A model generated the notes under the pieces. The model worked only from the letters and a program-made list of their open reading frames with translations. It was not told where the DNA came from and searched no databases. The position numbers and the translations under genes are program-made. A DNA stretch of 64,000 nt from CAVRTM01 sp963724015 (lineage in GTDB: Bacteria; Actinomycetota; Actinomycetes; Actinomycetales; Dermatophilaceae): contig CAVRTM010000004.1 of the NCBI GenBank assembly GCA_963724015.1, forward strand, positions 372,001-436,000, read 5' to 3'. Shown here piece after piece: positions 17,085 to 26,816 of this stretch; positions within the stretch are counted from its first letter, which is position 1, and each line of letters begins with the position of its first letter.

Positions 17085-17798
17085 TCAGCCCAGGTCGCCC
17101 AGCAGCCAGCCGCCTCCGACGGCCAGCGCGCCGGCGGTGAGGGCGAGGAAGGAGCCCACCCACACCAGGCCCGGCAGTCCGGTGAGCCGGGCCAGCTGGT
17201 CCGCATCGGAGGTGGTGGACCGTCGCCGCCGGCGCTCGGCCTGGAGCTCGAACACCGGGCGTGGAGCGGAGAGGAGCAGGAACCAGGCCAGGAGGTAGGC
17301 GAACGCCGTCTGAGCCTGCGTCGGCAGCAGCTCGGAGACGATGAGGACCACCGCCCCGCTGGCCAGCACCGACCAGAGCCCGAACCAGTTGCGGATCTGC
17401 ACCAGCAGCAGCGCGAGCAGCACCAACACCGACCAGAGCAGGGCGAGGGCGTGGCCGGTGCCGAGCAGCGCGGCGGCGCCGAGCCCGAGCAGGGCCGGCC
17501 CGACGTACCCTGCCGCTGCGGTGAGCACCATGCCGGGTCCGCGGGGACGACCGACCGACACCGTGACCCCGGAGGTGTCCGAGTGCAGCCGGATCCCGCT
17601 GAGGCGTCGTCCGGTCAGCAGCGCGGCAACGCCGTGCGCTCCCTCGTGCACGATGGTGACGACGTGCCGGGTCACCCGCCACGAGCGAGGGAACAGCACG
17701 AGGGCTGCGGCGAGAACCGCCGTGCCGGCGACCACGGCAGCCGGTGGCGGCGGCTGGGTCGCGACGACCCGGTGCCACACCTCGCTGAGCGGGTCCAC
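17085..17798 (-). CDS. M50-family-like integral membrane metalloprotease
   Basis: The 237-aa polytopic membrane protein has the zinc protease motif HEGAH (HExxH) at about residues 51-55, just after the first membrane segment (VVAGTAVLAAALVLF). This is the arrangement of the short actinobacterial M50B-like family. Four to five further hydrophobic segments follow, and an Arg-rich cytoplasmic loop (ERRRRRSTT) lies at about 190. The second metal-ligand motif of classic site-2 proteases is not obvious, so activity is inferred. GTG start with GAGGAG 11 nt upstream. Confidence 0.78.
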   Translation of the reverse strand: MDPLSEVWHRVVATQPPPPAAVVAGTAVLAAALVLFPRSWRVTRHVVTIVHEGAHGVAALLTGRRLSGIRLHSDTSGVTVSVGRPRGPGMVLTAAAGYVGPALLGLGAAALLGTGHALALLWSVLVLLALLLVQIRNWFGLWSVLASGAVVLIVSELLPTQAQTAFAYLLAWFLLLSAPRPVFELQAERRRRRSTTSDADQLARLTGLPGLVWVGSFLALTAGALAVGGGWLLGDLG

Positions 17799-17937
17799 CG
17801 TGGTGACAGCTCCTCGCAGGCGTCAGGGGGCGGGTGCCTGCTCCGTCCCAGGGACCGGAGCGTATCGCCGGTACCTGTGCAGGCTCGGGCGCGGCCAGGC
17901 CCTCGACGACCGGCGTGGCCCGACGCAGAATGAGGCC

Positions 17938-18840
17938 ATGCGCCTTGGACTGCAGGTCCCTGACTTCACCTGGCCCGGCTCCCCGCAGAGCATCGGCCCC
18001 GCCTTTGCTGGCATCGCGCGCAACGCGGAGGCCAGTGGCATGGCGAGCCTGTGGGTGATGGACCACTTCTTCCAGATCAGCATGGTCGGGCCGCCGGAGC
18101 ACGAGATGCTCGAGGGTTACAGCGCTTTGGCTTTCGCCGCGGCGGTCACGGAGCGAATCCGTCTGGGGACCATGGTGACCGGCGTGACCTACCGCCACCC
18201 GGGTGTGCTGGTCAAGACCGTCACCACGCTGGACGTCCTCTCCGGTGGTCGGGCGAACCTCGGCATCGGCGCCGCGTGGAACGAGGAGGAGCACCTGGGG
18301 CTCGGGGTGCCGTACCCGCCGCTGGGGGAGCGCTTCGAGCGACTCGAGGAGACGTTGCAGATCGCTCACCAGATGTGGTCCGGCGACGACAGCCCGTATG
18401 CCGGGGAGCACTACCACCTCGAGCGGCCGCTCAACTCCCCGCCCGCGCTGTCGCAGCCGCACCCGCCGATCCTGGTCGGTGGGACCGGCGAGAAGAAGAC
18501 GCTGCGGTTCGTGGCCAAGTACGCCGACGCCTGCAACATCTTCGAGATGGGCGTCGACGGGATCCGACAGAAGCTCGACGTGCTCCAGGCCCATTGCGAC
18601 AGGGAGGGCCGCCCCTACGCCGAGATCGAGAAGACCACGCTGGGACGGCTGTCGCTGTCCGGCAGCGGCGGCAACGGGGCCCTGTCGGTCGACCAGGCCG
18701 TGCAGCGGTTCGGTGAGCTCGCCGGGATCGGCGTCGACCAGGCGATTGTCAGCATGCCGGGGGTGCACGACCCGGCGTCGTTCGAGCTGGTGCCGGCGCT
18801 GGTGGAGCAGCTCGCCGCGATCACGCCGTCAGGGCGCTGA
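17938..18840 (+). CDS. LLM class F420-dependent oxidoreductase
   Basis: The 300-aa luciferase-like monooxygenase-fold enzyme probably uses coenzyme F420. Family landmarks are GMASLWVMDHFFQI, TERIRLGTMVTGVTYRHP, the GRANLGIGAAWNEEEH segment and HPPILVGGTGEKKTLR. The substrate is unknown, as for most members. The ATG at 17938 is chosen because MRLGLQVPDF is the canonical opening and a -10-like CAGAAT lies 6 nt upstream (leaderless). Confidence 0.9.
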   Translation: MRLGLQVPDFTWPGSPQSIGPAFAGIARNAEASGMASLWVMDHFFQISMVGPPEHEMLEGYSALAFAAAVTERIRLGTMVTGVTYRHPGVLVKTVTTLDVLSGGRANLGIGAAWNEEEHLGLGVPYPPLGERFERLEETLQIAHQMWSGDDSPYAGEHYHLERPLNSPPALSQPHPPILVGGTGEKKTLRFVAKYADACNIFEMGVDGIRQKLDVLQAHCDREGRPYAEIEKTTLGRLSLSGSGGNGALSVDQAVQRFGELAGIGVDQAIVSMPGVHDPASFELVPALVEQLAAITPSGR

Positions 18841-18891
18841 CCGCGACCGGCACCGCAGGAGTTCTCGGAGGCGCCGTCGTAGGGTGGCGGC

Positions 18892-19134
18892 ATGAGTGAG
18901 CAGACGGGGAAGTACAGCGACGACCGCTCCGCCGAGGTGGAGGCCGTGCAGGGTGTGGTGGACCGGGTGGCTTCCTGGCAGGACGGCGCCACCGAGGAGA
19001 CCGTGAGGGACGAGCTGCGCAAGGGCCTGGCCGAGGCCGGGGTCACCGTGCCCGAGACGTTCCTCGACGAGGCGGTGCGGCGCATCAACCACAACGACGG
19101 GGAGCACTTCGACGTCGCACCGCTGCTCGACTGA
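18892..19134 (+). CDS. Small acidic hypothetical protein
   Basis: The 80-aa hydrophilic, acidic protein has no signal or membrane segment and is predicted helical (SAEVEAVQGVVDRVASWQDG, then a second amphipathic stretch). Codon use is typical of the region, and TAGGGT (18880-18885) sits 6 nt before the ATG, so it looks like a genuine leaderless gene. I do not recognise a named family. It ends 14 nt before the convergent GNAT gene. Confidence 0.75.
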   Translation: MSEQTGKYSDDRSAEVEAVQGVVDRVASWQDGATEETVRDELRKGLAEAGVTVPETFLDEAVRRINHNDGEHFDVAPLLD

Positions 19135-19148
19135 GGGCGCGCCCCGGG

Positions 19149-19634
19149 CTAGAGGAAGCGGTGCATGACGTGCAGCCCGACGCGGCCCAGCTGGGCGTGT
19201 TCGTAGGCCTGCGGCACGGTGCCGATGATGGAGAACCCCAGGTCCTCGTACAGCGCCACCGCGCCGACGTTGGTCTCCACGACCGCGTTGAACTGCATGG
19301 CTGAGTAGCCCTCGCGAGTCGCCCAGTTGATCGCGAACCCGCAGAGGGCGCGCGCCACCCCGCGGCGGCGCGCGGAGCTGGCGGTCATGAAGCTGGCCGT
19401 CGCGACGTGCGAACCGGGCCCCGGCTTGTTCGGTCCCATCTTCGCCGTACCGAGGACCGCCTCACCCTCGAGGGCCACGACGGTCAGGCCGGGCGGTGAC
19501 TCCATCCACACGCCCTTGGCGACCTCCGACGTCCACGACGGGTCGAAGGGGAAGGTCTCGCGGGCGGCGGTCACCTCCTCGACGATGGGCCAGACGTCCG
19601 GCCAGTCGCTTTCCACCATCTCGCGGATCCGCAT
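19149..19634 (-). CDS. GNAT family N-acetyltransferase
   Basis: The 161-aa acetyltransferase has the acetyl-CoA pyrophosphate-binding motif A in SARRRGVARALCGFAI (R/QxxGxG/A type) at about 88-103 and motif B in TNVGAVALYEDLGFSIIGTV. The opening MRIREMVESDWPDVWPIVEE is typical. The substrate is unknown. A -10-like TAGCCT lies 6 nt upstream on the minus strand, supporting the start at 19634. Confidence 0.9.
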   Translation of the reverse strand: MRIREMVESDWPDVWPIVEEVTAARETFPFDPSWTSEVAKGVWMESPPGLTVVALEGEAVLGTAKMGPNKPGPGSHVATASFMTASSARRRGVARALCGFAINWATREGYSAMQFNAVVETNVGAVALYEDLGFSIIGTVPQAYEHAQLGRVGLHVMHRFL

Positions 19635-19704
19635 GGTGGGAGGCTAGCGATGAGCACGACTCCTTGCCGATACGGTTCTGGCATGGGGACATCGGGAGGT
19701 CAGG

Positions 19705-20256
19705 ATGCCGGTCGTGGACGTGCCGGCCGTGCCGGCCGCCGCGGGCTACGTCGTCCGCGAGATGCGGCTGTCCGACGCGGCCGAGGTGGGGCTGGTGCAT
19801 GTGGAGGTCTGGCGCCAGGCCTATGCCTTGCTGATGCCGGCTGAGATCCTCGCGGCGCTCGACCCCCAGGCGGCGGTCGACCGGTGGAGAAGGACGTTGG
19901 CGCAGCCGCCCGATGAGGTCCGGCGGCTGGTGGGCGTCGCGCCGTCCGGCGCCGTGGTCGCCGTGGCGACGTCCGGTCCGTCCCGCGACGAGGACGCGCC
20001 GACGCCCTGGGAGCTGTGGGCGATCAACATCCTTGACGCCCACCACGGGTCAGGGCTCGCCGACCTGCTGATGGAGCAGCTGGTCGGTGTTGGCCCGGCG
20101 ATGCTGTGGGTGGTCCGCGGCAACGAGCGGGCTGTGGCTTTCTACCGTCGGCACGGCTTCCGGGCCGACGGTACGGCGAAGTGGGACGAGCGGAGCGGCA
20201 CGACCGAGGACCGTATGGTGCGGACGGGACCGACCTCGTCGCCGTCGCTCGGTTGA
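19705..20256 (+). CDS. GNAT family N-acetyltransferase
   Basis: The 183-aa acetyltransferase has the core VREMRLSDAAEVGLVHVEVW at about 18-37, HHGSGLADLLMEQ (motif A) and NERAVAFYRRHGFRADG (motif B). It is divergent from the preceding GNAT gene. The ATG at 19705 has GGGAGGT 4-10 nt upstream, and TACGGT at 19671-19676 is a likely -10 box giving a leader of about 22 nt. The substrate is not predictable. Confidence 0.87.
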   Translation: MPVVDVPAVPAAAGYVVREMRLSDAAEVGLVHVEVWRQAYALLMPAEILAALDPQAAVDRWRRTLAQPPDEVRRLVGVAPSGAVVAVATSGPSRDEDAPTPWELWAINILDAHHGSGLADLLMEQLVGVGPAMLWVVRGNERAVAFYRRHGFRADGTAKWDERSGTTEDRMVRTGPTSSPSLG

Positions 20257-20329
20257 TGACCGATTTCGCTGTGCTGTAAGGGCTTCCGACGGCCGGGGGC
20301 TGTCGGTGGTCGCGGCTAGATTTGGGTTC

Positions 20330-21535
20330 ATGGAGGGGACCAGCTTCGAGGAGGACCAGGCGGCGCTGTTCGCCGTCGCGCCGATGCTGCGCCGGGTGCT
20401 GGCTCGGTTGGACCAGTTCGGGTCGGACCAGCTGGGGCCGGTGTTCGCCGAGCTGGACGCGTTGAAGAGCCTGTCCGGCGCGGGTCAGGTCGGGGTGCTG
20501 GACCAGGCGTTGACCCGCGGGGACGTGCGGGCCTCGGATGCGGCGTCGACGACCGGGTGGGTCCGGTCCTGGGGGCCGTCCTACCGGGCCGGTGGCGCGG
20601 CGGCGCTGGTGAAGGTGGCCGAGGCGGTCGCCAAGCCGGACAACGCCCCGCTGGCCGAGGCCGTGCTGGACGCGCGGGTCCCGGTCGGCAACGCCGCGGT
20701 TGCGCTGACCGAGATGGACAAGCTGCTGCCGCGGCTGACCCCGGCGTGCGCGGAGACGGTGCTGTCGGGTTCGTCGCGATCGCCGAGACCGACGGCCCGG
20801 CCCAGATCCGGGCGCTGCGACCGCGGGTCATCGCCAGGTACGGGCGGTTGGGGGAGTTCCAGCGCCGGGAGGACCTGCTCAAGCACGGCCGCTCGCTGTC
20901 CCAGCCGTACCCCGATGACGGGATGGCCGAGTACCGGCTCCGGCTGGACCCCGAGGGCCAGGCCGTGCTCGAGGCGATCCTCGGGCCGCTGGCCGCCCCG
21001 CAACCGTCGACGGTGACCGGGTCGGACCTCCGCACCAGCGACCAACGCCGCGCGGACGCGCTGGTCGAGGTCTGCCGGCGTGCCGCCGCCGCGGGCGGAG
21101 CAGCGCCGACCACCCCGAAGGCCGCGGTGGTGGTGACGATGGACTGGACCGACCTGCAAGCAGCGCACCGGTGCCGGGACGACGCTGACCGGGGACCTCC
21201 TGGCGCCGGAGACGGTGCGGCGGATGGCCTGCGACGCCGCGATCATCCCCGCCGTCCTCGGGACGAGGTCCGAGCTGCTGGACCTGGGCCGCACCGTGCG
21301 GCTTGCGACGCCGAAGCTGTTCCTGGCGTTGTGTCTGCGTGACCGCGGCTGCACCTTTCCGGGGTGTTCGAGGCCGCCGGGCTGGTGTGATGCCCATCAT
21401 GGCGTGCACTGGTGCGACGGCGGACCGACCGACCTGAGCAACATGGCGTTGTTGTGCCCGCGGCACCACACGATCGTGCACCAGAAGGGCTACACCGCCA
21501 CGATCACCACGACCGAGGTCACCTGGCATCTGTAG
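20330..21535 (+). pseudogene. DUF222/HNH endonuclease (13E12-repeat type), two frameshifts
   Basis: The N-terminal DUF222 region begins at ATG 20330 (MEGTSFEEDQ) and stays in frame to about 20768. One base is missing there, and the sense continues in another frame (AVGFVAIAETDGPAQIRALRP). It returns to the first frame near 21160-21175 for the C-terminal HNH domain (CTFPGCSRPPGWCDAHH, then LSNMALLCPRHHTIVHQKG). Net coding length is an exact multiple of three (401 codons). Catalytic H-N-H and the Cys pairs are intact. It is either recently broken or a sequencing artefact. TAGATT lies 7 nt before the ATG. The family is repeated in actinobacterial genomes and may be mobile. Confidence 0.8.
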
Positions 21536-21589
21536 CTGCCCCGCCCCGCGACCCGCCAGCACCAGGCGGGTCGCACCGGCCTGTCCACG

Positions 21590-22420
21590 GCCGCTCCAGC
21601 GACGGGACCACGCCCGACGTCTCCCGCAGGCCTCGAGCGCACGTGCGCAGGATCTGGACGCACTCGGCGTCGGCCAGTCATGCGGCACCGACTTGAGGAG
21701 GTAGCAGTCCGCCGTCGGGAGCCTCGTCGAAGAAGCTGCCGCTCACGGCGCTCCAGCGGGAGGCGACCGACTCGGTCGCGTCGGCGCTCGGCGCCTGGGC
21801 GACCACGTGGGCGAGGTCGAACACGGTGCCGGTCAGGTGCTCGTGCCGGGCCAGGACCGCCTCCAGCAGCACGCCTGTCCGCCGCCCACGTCCACGACGC
21901 TGGACAGGTGCGCGAAGTCGGTACCCGACCATGACCGCGTCGGCGACCATCGAGCTCAGCGCGGTCATGTTGGCGTTGAAAATCGCGTTCTGCTCGGGCA
22001 CCGCCTGCCGGTGCGCAGGATCCGACACCGTGCAGCGCCGAGAACGAGTCATGTCGCCCGATTGAGGACGCTGTGACCGAGGTTGCCCCATGCCGACCAC
22101 AGGGCAGGATCGGTCAGCGTGCGGGCGAGCGGCCGCAGTGACCACGGCACGTCGGAACGCAGACCCTCTCCCAGCTCGGTGTTCGCGAACCGGCCGTCGT
22201 CCAGTTCTCGGTGGACCCCGACCGTCGCCAGGGCTCGTAGCAGTCGGTGAAGGGTGTCCGCGTCCGCGGAGACGGCGGACGCCAGGTCCGCGACGCTGCG
22301 AGGGCCGGCCGACAGGTGGTCCGAAAGGCCGAGGTCCGCGGCCACCGCGAGTGCCGAGGAGGTGCGGTACCCGGTGATCATCGCGTCCAGATCGTCGCGG
22401 CCGGCCATACGCCAGATCAT
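21590..22420 (-). pseudogene. Decayed SAM-dependent O-methyltransferase
   Basis: The N-terminal dimerisation domain is intact from 22420 (ITGYRTSSALAVAADLGLSD) to about 22050. After that the O-methyltransferase sense jumps frames several times: NAIFNANMTALSSMVADAV, then DFAHLSSVVDVGGG (SAM motif I), then LLEAVLARHEHLTGTVFDL, then SFFDEAPDGG, and finally CYLLKSVPHDW in yet another frame. The C-terminus is lost against the end of the HNH gene. Four or more indels plus truncation point to a true pseudogene rather than isolated sequencing errors. Confidence 0.75.
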
Positions 22421-22647
22421 GCTCCGCGCCCTCAGGCGACGCCACCTCCCGAGCTGACGACTACCGGGCCGTGACGCCGTCGATCCGCTTGAGCCACAAG
22501 GCTCAGGTCGCGTACGTCAGTGCGCTGCGGTAGCGGACGTTTACGGAGCCGAGGCCGGAGCCGTCGACGTCCTTCCGGTCCACGCGAGACTCACCGCAGC
22601 TCGACCGGGCCGCGGGCGCCTCAGCGGTCCCACTCGGCGCACGCCGG

Positions 22648-23106
22648 TCACCGTACGGCGAGCACGAGGTCGACCTCGACGGGGGCGCCACCGGGGAGCT
22701 CGGCCACGCCGATCGCAGCCCGGGCGTGCTGCCCCGCGTCGCCGAGGACCTGCTCCAGCAGCATCGAGGCTCCGTTGACCACCGCCGGCTGGTCGGTGAA
22801 GCCCGGGGCGCTCGCGACGTACCCGGTCAGCTTGAGGACAGCCTCGACGCGGTCGAGGTCGCCGAGCAGGCCGGCGACGGCCGCCAGGCAGTTCAGCACA
22901 CACAGCCGAGCCGCCTCCTGTCCCTGTTCCACCCGGATCTCCGCGCCCAGCTTCCCGGTCAGGGTCAGGGCGTCGGCGATGGTCGGCGTCTGGCCACTGG
23001 CGAACACGAGGTTGCCGTGCTGTCGGGCCGGTACGTAATGGGCCGCGGAGACGGGAAGCGAGGGGAGGGTCAGGCCGAGGGCGTTGAGGCGGTCGTTGAC
23101 GGACAA
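22648..23106 (-). CDS. RidA family protein (YjgF/YER057c/UK114)
   Basis: The 152-aa protein belongs to the longer RidA subgroup, whose archetype hydrolyses reactive enamine/imine intermediates. Landmarks are YVPARQHGNLVFASGQTP, EIRVEQGQEAARLCVLNCL and GAPVEVDLVLAVR. The Arg that binds the carboxylate in canonical RidA (RxxVxV region) is not obvious here, where ARAAIGVAELPGGAPVEVD replaces it, so activity may differ. TTG start at 23106 with AGGAGG 5 nt upstream. Confidence 0.88.
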   Translation of the reverse strand: MSVNDRLNALGLTLPSLPVSAAHYVPARQHGNLVFASGQTPTIADALTLTGKLGAEIRVEQGQEAARLCVLNCLAAVAGLLGDLDRVEAVLKLTGYVASAPGFTDQPAVVNGASMLLEQVLGDAGQHARAAIGVAELPGGAPVEVDLVLAVR

Positions 23107-23319
23107 GGGAGCCTCCTGGGCGACAGGGACGCGGCCTCGCGGGCGTACCGCGCCCCGCGCGCCACGACTGGCGTGGGCACCCCTGATGATGCGCCACTGC
23201 GCTCCACTCTCCCGCAGCGTCCTCGAGCACTCCAGCGACCTGACGACATCGCCGGTCATGCCGACGAGCGCGCGTTCCGAAGTGGCGGGCGAAGGCGCGC
23301 CGATCTGTAGCCACGCTGG

Positions 23320-23985
23320 TCAGAGACGGGTGATGCCGGAGACGGCGATGAGCACTCCGACCATCACCATGATCGTGGCGGTGACCAGGGGGCCGTTGTG
23401 GCCGAGCCAGCTGCGGGCGTCGATGAGGCGGGGTTCCATCCTCCGCGGGGAGAGCAGGGTGGCGACGATCGGGAGGGCGACGGTCGAGGTCGCGATGGCG
23501 GTGTAGACGAGGACGAGGATGGCTGTGTCCTCGACACCGTTGTGCGCGCCGTACAGGGTCAGGCTGGCTGCGGCGCACAGAAGGAGGCCCTTCGGACGCA
23601 GGTTCAGCGCGAGGCCCAGGCTGAGGGACCTTCCCGCCCCGATCGTGCCGACCGCATGGGCCCACTTCGGTTCCTGACCGCCCAGGCTCTTCTGGCGACG
23701 GCGGATGGTGAGGATGCCGAGTCCGACGAAGGCGACGCCGATGAGGATCTCGAGCACGCCGAGGATCGTGTCCGGCTGCCGCGGCCGTGGTTGCGGAAGG
23801 GAGCTCGCCGCCATAGTGCCCACCGTGACCAGGAACAGGGTGCCGACCACCCAGCCGATCAGGTACGGAAGCGCGGACCGGTTCCGGTTGTCCGAGAGCA
23901 GGATGAGGATGGTGACCAGGATGGGCACGGTGCTCACCGCAGCGGCGATCCCGAGGGGAACCAGCGATCCCAACGCCTGTCCCAT
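23320..23985 (-). CDS. GAP family (Sap/sulfolipid-1-addressing-like) membrane protein
   Basis: The 221-aa protein has about six transmembrane segments beginning at GSLVPLGIAAAVSTVPILVTI. The layout of TM1-TM3, a cytoplasmic loop with RRRQKSLGGQEP, and a second three-TM half matches the GAP family (GPL-addressing protein), related to LysE-type transporters and implicated in mycobacterial glycolipid traffic. The substrate here is unknown. A paralogue is at 32899-33555. ATG start with TGGAGAG upstream. Confidence 0.8.
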   Translation of the reverse strand: MGQALGSLVPLGIAAAVSTVPILVTILILLSDNRNRSALPYLIGWVVGTLFLVTVGTMAASSLPQPRPRQPDTILGVLEILIGVAFVGLGILTIRRRQKSLGGQEPKWAHAVGTIGAGRSLSLGLALNLRPKGLLLCAAASLTLYGAHNGVEDTAILVLVYTAIATSTVALPIVATLLSPRRMEPRLIDARSWLGHNGPLVTATIMVMVGVLIAVSGITRL

Positions 23986-24171
23986 GGCTCTCCAGTCCGC
24001 AAAGAGGGATCGACGGCTCTCGAGGCGCCGACCGGCACACCGCCAAGGGTGGCAGGTGGGATGCCATGAAGTCAGGAGCGCGCGTGGTGCGAGCCCCCGT
24101 CAGTCGGGTCGCGGGCGGGTGCACCAGGTCAACGTCGCGCAGCCGCACGGCGGGGCGGTTGGTGCGGCTGT

Positions 24172-25281
24172 CTACAGCCAGGTGTGGATGCGGATGGTGG
24201 TCCCTGCGGCGCCGGAGCGGACCTGCACCAAGTCACACAGCTGGTTGGCCATCCACAGCCCACGCCCGCCCTCGTTCTCCCACGCCGGGGTCACCCGGCC
24301 CCTCATCGGGTCGGTGATGCGTCCTTCGTCGTGGACCTCGCACACCAGCGCCCCCGCCTCCCGCCAGATCCTCAGGTCACCGGATCCGGAGCCGTGCACG
24401 AGGCTGTTGGTGGCCACCTCGTGCACGGCCAGGGCCAGGTCGGCGCTCGTCTCGCTGGGCACGCCCGCACCCAGGGCGTGCCCGATCACGTCCTCACGCA
24501 CGGCGACCAGGTCCCGGGCCATGAAGCGCCGGCGCCATGCGGGGGCGTCAGCTGGGGGCAGCTCGGTCTCGAACACCGTGATGGCATGGTGAGCGCCGCC
24601 GTACAGGGTGCTGCCGCGGTAGGTGTCCTGCTCCACCAGTGCCGGGTGGCTGCGGTGAGCCTCGGTGACCACGTCGGGGGCCAGGCCCTGGACGTCGTAG
24701 GAGCACAGCAACCACAGCGGCGTGTCCGGATCGACCGTGAGGTTGAGGAGCGCCTCCTGGAGCTGGCACTCGGCCACTTCCGCCGGCCGCCGGCCGGCCC
24801 AGATCGGCTCGCCGATGCCACGTACCGGCTGACCGTCGGCTGCGTGCTGCTCCATGAACGCCCGCAAGGCGGGGATGATGCGTGCGGGGTTACGGCCGAG
24901 CTCGGCCATGTCGACGAACTCGACGAGGTGGGCGTCGTCGCCCAGAGCTGTACGCAGCAGCTCGATGCGCGCCTGGATGACCGCGACCAGCACCGGCTGA
25001 CTGGCCCGCAGGCCGTCGCGGATGAACGGGACGCTTCCGGAGAGGAACTCCTGCTCGCCTTTCCACAGGAAGGCCTCGTGCCGGTAGCCGTCGTGCGCCT
25101 TCGGCGCTGAGGTGAGGGTGGGCGCAGTGCGGGGACTACGGGTGTCGAAGTCGTTGGTGGACCCGTCGGCGGAGGACGTGGGTCCTTCGAATGCGATGAC
25201 GGCGCCCTTCTCTGCGGTGATCCCGGTGACGTGCCACGTCGCTGCTGCGACGAGGCGGGCGGTGCGTCTCCAGCGTGACAA
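24172..25281 (-). CDS. MEDS sensor-anti-sigma kinase (MEDS + HATPase_c_2)
   Basis: The MEDS (DcmR sensory) domain starts at about YRHEAFLWKGEQEFLSGSVP and covers roughly 160 residues. It is followed by an RsbW-like serine kinase ATPase domain with N-box VHEVATNSLVHGSG and G-box GGRGLWMANQLCDL. Such fusions act in partner-switching control of SigB/SigF-type sigma factors. No ATG or GTG lies at a sensible place; the TTG at 25281 with GGCGGTAGG upstream is my best guess, so the first 50 residues are uncertain. It is divergent from a SpoIIE phosphatase gene, its likely functional opponent. Confidence 0.82.
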   Translation of the reverse strand: MSRWRRTARLVAAATWHVTGITAEKGAVIAFEGPTSSADGSTNDFDTRSPRTAPTLTSAPKAHDGYRHEAFLWKGEQEFLSGSVPFIRDGLRASQPVLVAVIQARIELLRTALGDDAHLVEFVDMAELGRNPARIIPALRAFMEQHAADGQPVRGIGEPIWAGRRPAEVAECQLQEALLNLTVDPDTPLWLLCSYDVQGLAPDVVTEAHRSHPALVEQDTYRGSTLYGGAHHAITVFETELPPADAPAWRRRFMARDLVAVREDVIGHALGAGVPSETSADLALAVHEVATNSLVHGSGSGDLRIWREAGALVCEVHDEGRITDPMRGRVTPAWENEGGRGLWMANQLCDLVQVRSGAAGTTIRIHTWL

Positions 25282-25580
25282 CCAAGTATGCCTACCGCCA
25301 AGTAACCTGTGAGGCGGTCGGCGGTCACCACATACAAGCGCACCCAACGGCGGCCGTTCAGCCGGTGCCGCCGCGCCGGCTGAATGGCCGTGCACGGCGC
25401 CGGGGCGAGCCCGCGAGAGTCGGAGCAGGTACGGCGGTCGGCGAACCTGCCGCGAGCAAGCGCGGCAGCAGGATGCGCCCATGACCAGATGGGCCGTCGC
25501 ACCGTACGGGCGTCGGCGGTCGGTTCCCCCGATGGGCCAGGGATGAGGTCTTCCGACGTCGATCGGAGGAGGCTGAGGGC

Positions 25581-26735
25581 ATGACGCTCACCGGCGATCG
25601 CCGGAGGAAGCTGCTCGGCGCGGGCCTTGCGAGCTTGTGGTTGGTAGCTGTCCTCCTCATCGACCAGGTCACAGACCCGTCGTTCGTGCCCGCTGTCCTG
25701 TACGGCGTGGCCCCACTGATCGCCTCCGCCGCCCTGCCCCCGGCAGCCACGGCCGGGTTCGGGATGGCCGCGGTCGCCCTCACGACGGCGTCCATCCAGG
25801 GGAACGGCACGTGGGGCACGGCTCAGACGTGGATCCGCATCGGCGACGTGGTCCTGGTCGCCGCCGCGGGAGTCGTCCTCGCCACCGTCCGAACCCGCCG
25901 CGAGCAGCAGCTCGCCCGGGTCTCGCGCATCGCCGAGGTCGCCCAACGCGTGGTGCTGCCGCTCATACCCACCCACGTCGGGCCGGTCGCGGCTGGCACC
26001 CGATACCTGTCCGCCGCGGAGGACGCGCTCGTCGGCGGGGACCTCTACGACTGGTTCCACTCCGACCAGCGCATCTGCTTCATCGTTGGCGATGTCCGCG
26101 GCAAGGGCATCAACGCGGTCGAGCAGGCCGCACGGGTCATCCGCGCGTTCCGCCAGTCCGCGGCCGGAGGAGCCGACCTCGCGGCAGCCGCCGCGGAGAT
26201 GAGCGCCTACCTGGCGCCATTCCTCGACGACGAAGAGTTCGTCACCGCTGCCCTGGTTCAGGTCAGCGGCCTGCAGCTGACGCTGGTCAGCTGCGGGCAC
26301 CCACAGCCGTTGCTCATCGCCGCGGACGGCGCCGCCAGGCTGATTGAGCTCCCACCCTGCCTTCCGCTCGGCCTGGGAGGCATCTACGAGTCCGTCACGG
26401 TGCCCTGGGGACCGGGCGACCGGCTGCTGCTGTACACCGACGGGCTGAGTGAGGCCCGTGACGGACATGACCAGTTCCTGCCCGTGCAGCCTCTCGCGCC
26501 GCTGCTGCACACAGGCACCGTCGAGGCCGCGCTCGACAACGTCCTGAGGGAAGTGCGCCGGCACGTACCCAACGGCCGGTTCACCGACGACCTGGCCGTG
26601 CTGCTGCTCGAGAACGCCGCCGGCAGAGAGGAGCAGCTCGCCGTAGACCCGCGCGACTCCCTGGTCAGCAGTCCCGCGGCCTGGCGCCCGAGGCCCGCCT
26701 CCCGGGACACCTTTGACGGCCCAGTCGGCACCTGA
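25581..26735 (+). CDS. Membrane-anchored SpoIIE/PP2C-type serine phosphatase
   Basis: The 384-aa protein has three N-terminal membrane segments (about residues 12-28, 34-70 and 83-100), a short linker, then a PPM phosphatase domain of the SpoIIE/RsbU class. Metal-binding acids lie in EDALVGGDLYDWF and IVGDVRGKG; GDRLLLYTDGLSEARDG and RFTDDLAVLLL complete the set. It probably dephosphorylates STAS anti-anti-sigma factors, opposing the kinase encoded divergently at 24172. GGAGGAGG precedes the ATG. Confidence 0.9.
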   Translation: MTLTGDRRRKLLGAGLASLWLVAVLLIDQVTDPSFVPAVLYGVAPLIASAALPPAATAGFGMAAVALTTASIQGNGTWGTAQTWIRIGDVVLVAAAGVVLATVRTRREQQLARVSRIAEVAQRVVLPLIPTHVGPVAAGTRYLSAAEDALVGGDLYDWFHSDQRICFIVGDVRGKGINAVEQAARVIRAFRQSAAGGADLAAAAAEMSAYLAPFLDDEEFVTAALVQVSGLQLTLVSCGHPQPLLIAADGAARLIELPPCLPLGLGGIYESVTVPWGPGDRLLLYTDGLSEARDGHDQFLPVQPLAPLLHTGTVEAALDNVLREVRRHVPNGRFTDDLAVLLLENAAGREEQLAVDPRDSLVSSPAAWRPRPASRDTFDGPVGT

Positions 26736-26816
26736 TCAGTTGAGCTGACGTTGCCGTCGTTGACATCCGCCCGGCGCGGAGAGGTGCGCCTACGGCCCGT
26801 GTTCTACGGTGCACCT

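Noticed and set aside
22421..22647. Possible gene between the methyltransferase remnant and ridA
   Set aside because: No frame with coding bias or recognisable motif; I see nothing functional in it.
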